Part shown: positions 5,653-6,928 of the stretch, piece by piece
Layout of the letters: each line of letters begins with the position of its first letter
How positions within the stretch are numbered: the first letter of the stretch is position 1
Assembly: GCA_016234205.1 (NCBI GenBank)
Contig: JACRGN010000037.1
Location: forward strand, 1 to 6,928
Direction of reading: 5' to 3'
Length of the DNA stretch: 6,928 bases
From: Nitrospinota bacterium
GTDB taxonomy: Bacteria; Nitrospinota; Nitrospinia; UBA9942
Made by a program: the position numbers and the translations under genes
The notes under the pieces: model-generated
The model's database searches: none
What the model was told of the DNA's origin: nothing
What the model saw: only the letters and a program-made list of their open reading frames with translations

Positions 5653-6928
5653 TTATAATTTCCTATACTTAAATAAAATCAATACCAAAGTTACTACTGA
5701 GCAAATATATGCAAATATATCGCCATACAGTGTATAGAATGTTTTTTGAGTTGAACCTATATTTATCTCACCCGAGACATAGGCAGTGGTGAAAATCTCG
5801 GTCTCCTTTCCAATCTTTCCAGTCGGCTCTATGATACCGCTAATGCCAGTATTTGCAGCCCTGACCACTGGGACACGGTTCTCAACAGCCCTGAACGCAA
5901 CCATTGCTATATGCTGGGAGGAGGCGGCAGTCTTTCCATACCAGCCATCATTTGTAATATTTACTAAAAACTCTGCACCATTCTTTACAAACCTCCTTAC
6001 CAAATCAGGAAATATTACCTCAAAACATATTAAAGTTCCAAAAGAATTTTGAGCTTTGCCATTTGAGCTTTGAACTTTGAATATAGTATACTCCTCACCA
6101 CTCTGATAATCGCCAACCCCTTCAACCATCTTATCTATGAAAAATAATACCTTTCTCAAGGGGACATATTCACCAAATGGAACGAGGTGTATCTTATCGT
6201 ATTTACCAGCCACATCCCCTTCTGGAGATAAGAGATATGCCCTGTTATAAGAGACTATTCCATTATCTTTTATTTCATATCCCGGCGTGCCAAAGAAGAG
6301 AAAACTCCCGCTATTTTTTGCAAGTTCAACCATCTTTGGCCCAAAATTTCTATCTGCCTGAAAATAGAATGGTGTTGCTGATTCGGGCCAGACAATCAAA
6401 TCAGGCCTCTCACGAGAAGCCTGCATAGTAAGATTTACATGGGCATCAAATACATCGCTTTGATACGACTCATCCCACTTCATATTCTGCTCAATATTCC
6501 CCTGAATGAGGGCAACCTTTAAAGAAGTGCTGAGTGCTGAGTGCTGAGTGCTGAGTTTAGAAAAGGTATTTATTTTCCAGAAGCCGTAAATTGAGAAAGA
6601 GATAATAAAAAGGGCGGTCACAAGCATATATCTTGTTGCAAATTGCCTTTTGTTTTTTTCATATATGCTTTCTATAAAAGAGGCTATAGCAGCATTAACC
6701 ATCACTATGATAAAGGATATGCCATAGACACCTGTAATATCTGCTGCCTGAATAATCGGAAGTGTCTTAAACTGGGAATAGCCGAGGCTCGCCCATGGAA
6801 AGCCTGTTAAAAAATGCGACCTGATAAGCTCCAATGAAACCCACAGAAAGGGTGCTAAAATATATCGTAAGGGGTAAGAGGCAAAGGATAAGAGATAGGT
6901 AAAAATAGATACATAGATAGCCAGATAA
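5653..6928 (-). CDS. lnt: Apolipoprotein N-acyltransferase, C-terminal part (5' end outside window)
   Basis: Lnt adds the third acyl chain to the N-terminal Cys of lipoproteins in the inner membrane of diderm bacteria. The frame is open to the window edge. Upstream of the apparent TTG at 6834, 31 further codons read PLRYILAPFLWVSLELIRS, typical Lnt membrane sequence, so the gene is truncated by the window rather than starting there. Numbering from that TTG: transmembrane segments include about 36-54 and 68-85. The carbon-nitrogen hydrolase domain starts at KVALIQGNIEQN (106-117). The catalytic triad is visible as Glu151 (VWPESATPF), Lys214 (KYDKIHLVPFGEY, with Glu222) and Cys270 (LICFEVIFPD). 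A final membrane helix (371-388) precedes KYRKL and TAA 5655-5653. Two low-complexity insertions are unusual: STQHSALST (about 95-103), from a 7-bp DNA repeat, and VQSSNGKAQNS (254-264), just before the catalytic Cys. The active-site residues are intact, so the enzyme is probably functional. Confidence 0.95.
   Translation of the reverse strand, partial: YLAIYVSIFTYLLSFASYPLRYILAPFLWVSLELIRSHFLTGFPWASLGYSQFKTLPIIQAADITGVYGISFIIVMVNAAIASFIESIYEKNKRQFATRYMLVTALFIISFSIYGFWKINTFSKLSTQHSALSTSLKVALIQGNIEQNMKWDESYQSDVFDAHVNLTMQASRERPDLIVWPESATPFYFQADRNFGPKMVELAKNSGSFLFFGTPGYEIKDNGIVSYNRAYLLSPEGDVAGKYDKIHLVPFGEYVPLRKVLFFIDKMVEGVGDYQSGEEYTIFKVQSSNGKAQNSFGTLICFEVIFPDLVRRFVKNGAEFLVNITNDGWYGKTAASSQHIAMVAFRAVENRVPVVRAANTGISGIIEPTGKIGKETEIFTTAYVSGEINIGSTQKTFYTLYGDIFAYICSVVTLVLILFKYRKL
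6047..6081. repeat. CAAAG/CTCAAA-rich run inside lnt
   Basis: On the plus strand TTTTGAGCTTTGCCA is followed by TTTGAGCTTTGA and ACTTTGAA: short imperfect iterations of TTTGAGCTTTG. On the coding strand they encode FKVQSSNGKAQNS immediately before FGTLICFE. It resembles dispersed 'CAAAGCTCAAA' repeats and may be an in-frame insertion. Confidence 0.45.
6526..6556. repeat. Heptanucleotide tandem repeat inside lnt
   Basis: AGTGCTG is repeated perfectly 4.4 times (6526-6556). On the coding strand it reads ACTCAGC units and encodes LSTQHSALST, between the membrane region and the catalytic domain. Seven is not a multiple of three, so gain or loss of one unit would shift the lnt frame. Three units equal seven codons. 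Confidence 0.9.

Noticed and set aside
5786..6428. Plus-strand open frames at 5786-6052 and 6177-6428
   Set aside because: They lie opposite well-conserved lnt sequence including its catalytic motifs, and have no family resemblance or ribosome binding site.

Overview
The window is 6,928 bp of A+T-rich bacterial DNA (about 40% G+C by eye) holding five genes. A recognisable apolipoprotein N-acyltransferase (Lnt) and Sec-type secretion signals indicate a Gram-negative, diderm organism. The style is typical of environmental lineages such as Nitrospirota, Deltaproteobacteria or candidate phyla: TPR membrane proteins, HAF repeats joined to InlB-like Cys repeats, and many 'ACCACAG...' or 'CGCAGAGACGCAGAG' palindromes. 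The phylum is inference only; no ribosomal or marker gene is present.

Layout, left to right. (1) Positions 1-1209 (+) are the 3' part of a membrane-anchored TPR protein whose start lies outside the window. (2) A strong sigma70-type promoter (1275-1303) and Shine-Dalgarno (1346-1353) drive a secreted repeat protein at 1361-3342 (+). It is split into two reading frames by what looks like one missing base near 1668. It has a signal peptide, five HAF units of about 44 residues, and five Cys-containing InlB-type repeats of about 80 residues. (3) Positions 3343-3588 are a gene-free spacer with several short palindromes. (4) Positions 3589-4515 (+) encode an ATP-grasp-like protein. Its segments are in permuted order, with the usual C-terminal metal-binding segment at the N-terminus. 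(5) Positions 4477-5346 (-) encode a DUF2268-like zinc protease (HELGH...EG), convergent with and overlapping the ATP-grasp gene by 39 bp. (6) Positions 5347-5652 are a dense cluster of modular inverted repeats, one nested in another, flanked by duplicated copies of the lnt 3' end and the protease leader. (7) Positions 5653-6928 (-) are lnt, running off the right edge.

Functionally the genes look like a loose mixture rather than one pathway. Lnt (lipoprotein maturation) and the secreted HAF/InlB-like protein are both envelope functions. The protease follows lnt on the same strand, but about 306 bp of repeats separate them. The ATP-grasp gene faces the protease, so they do not form an operon.

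The most notable theme is repeat colonisation. Palindromes or simple repeats fill the spacers and also sit in frame inside genes: a G+C-rich palindrome in the TPR protein, and a heptanucleotide repeat plus a CAAAG-rich run in lnt. I see no complete new defence or mobile system. The best leads are the permuted ATP-grasp architecture and the nested repeat cluster.
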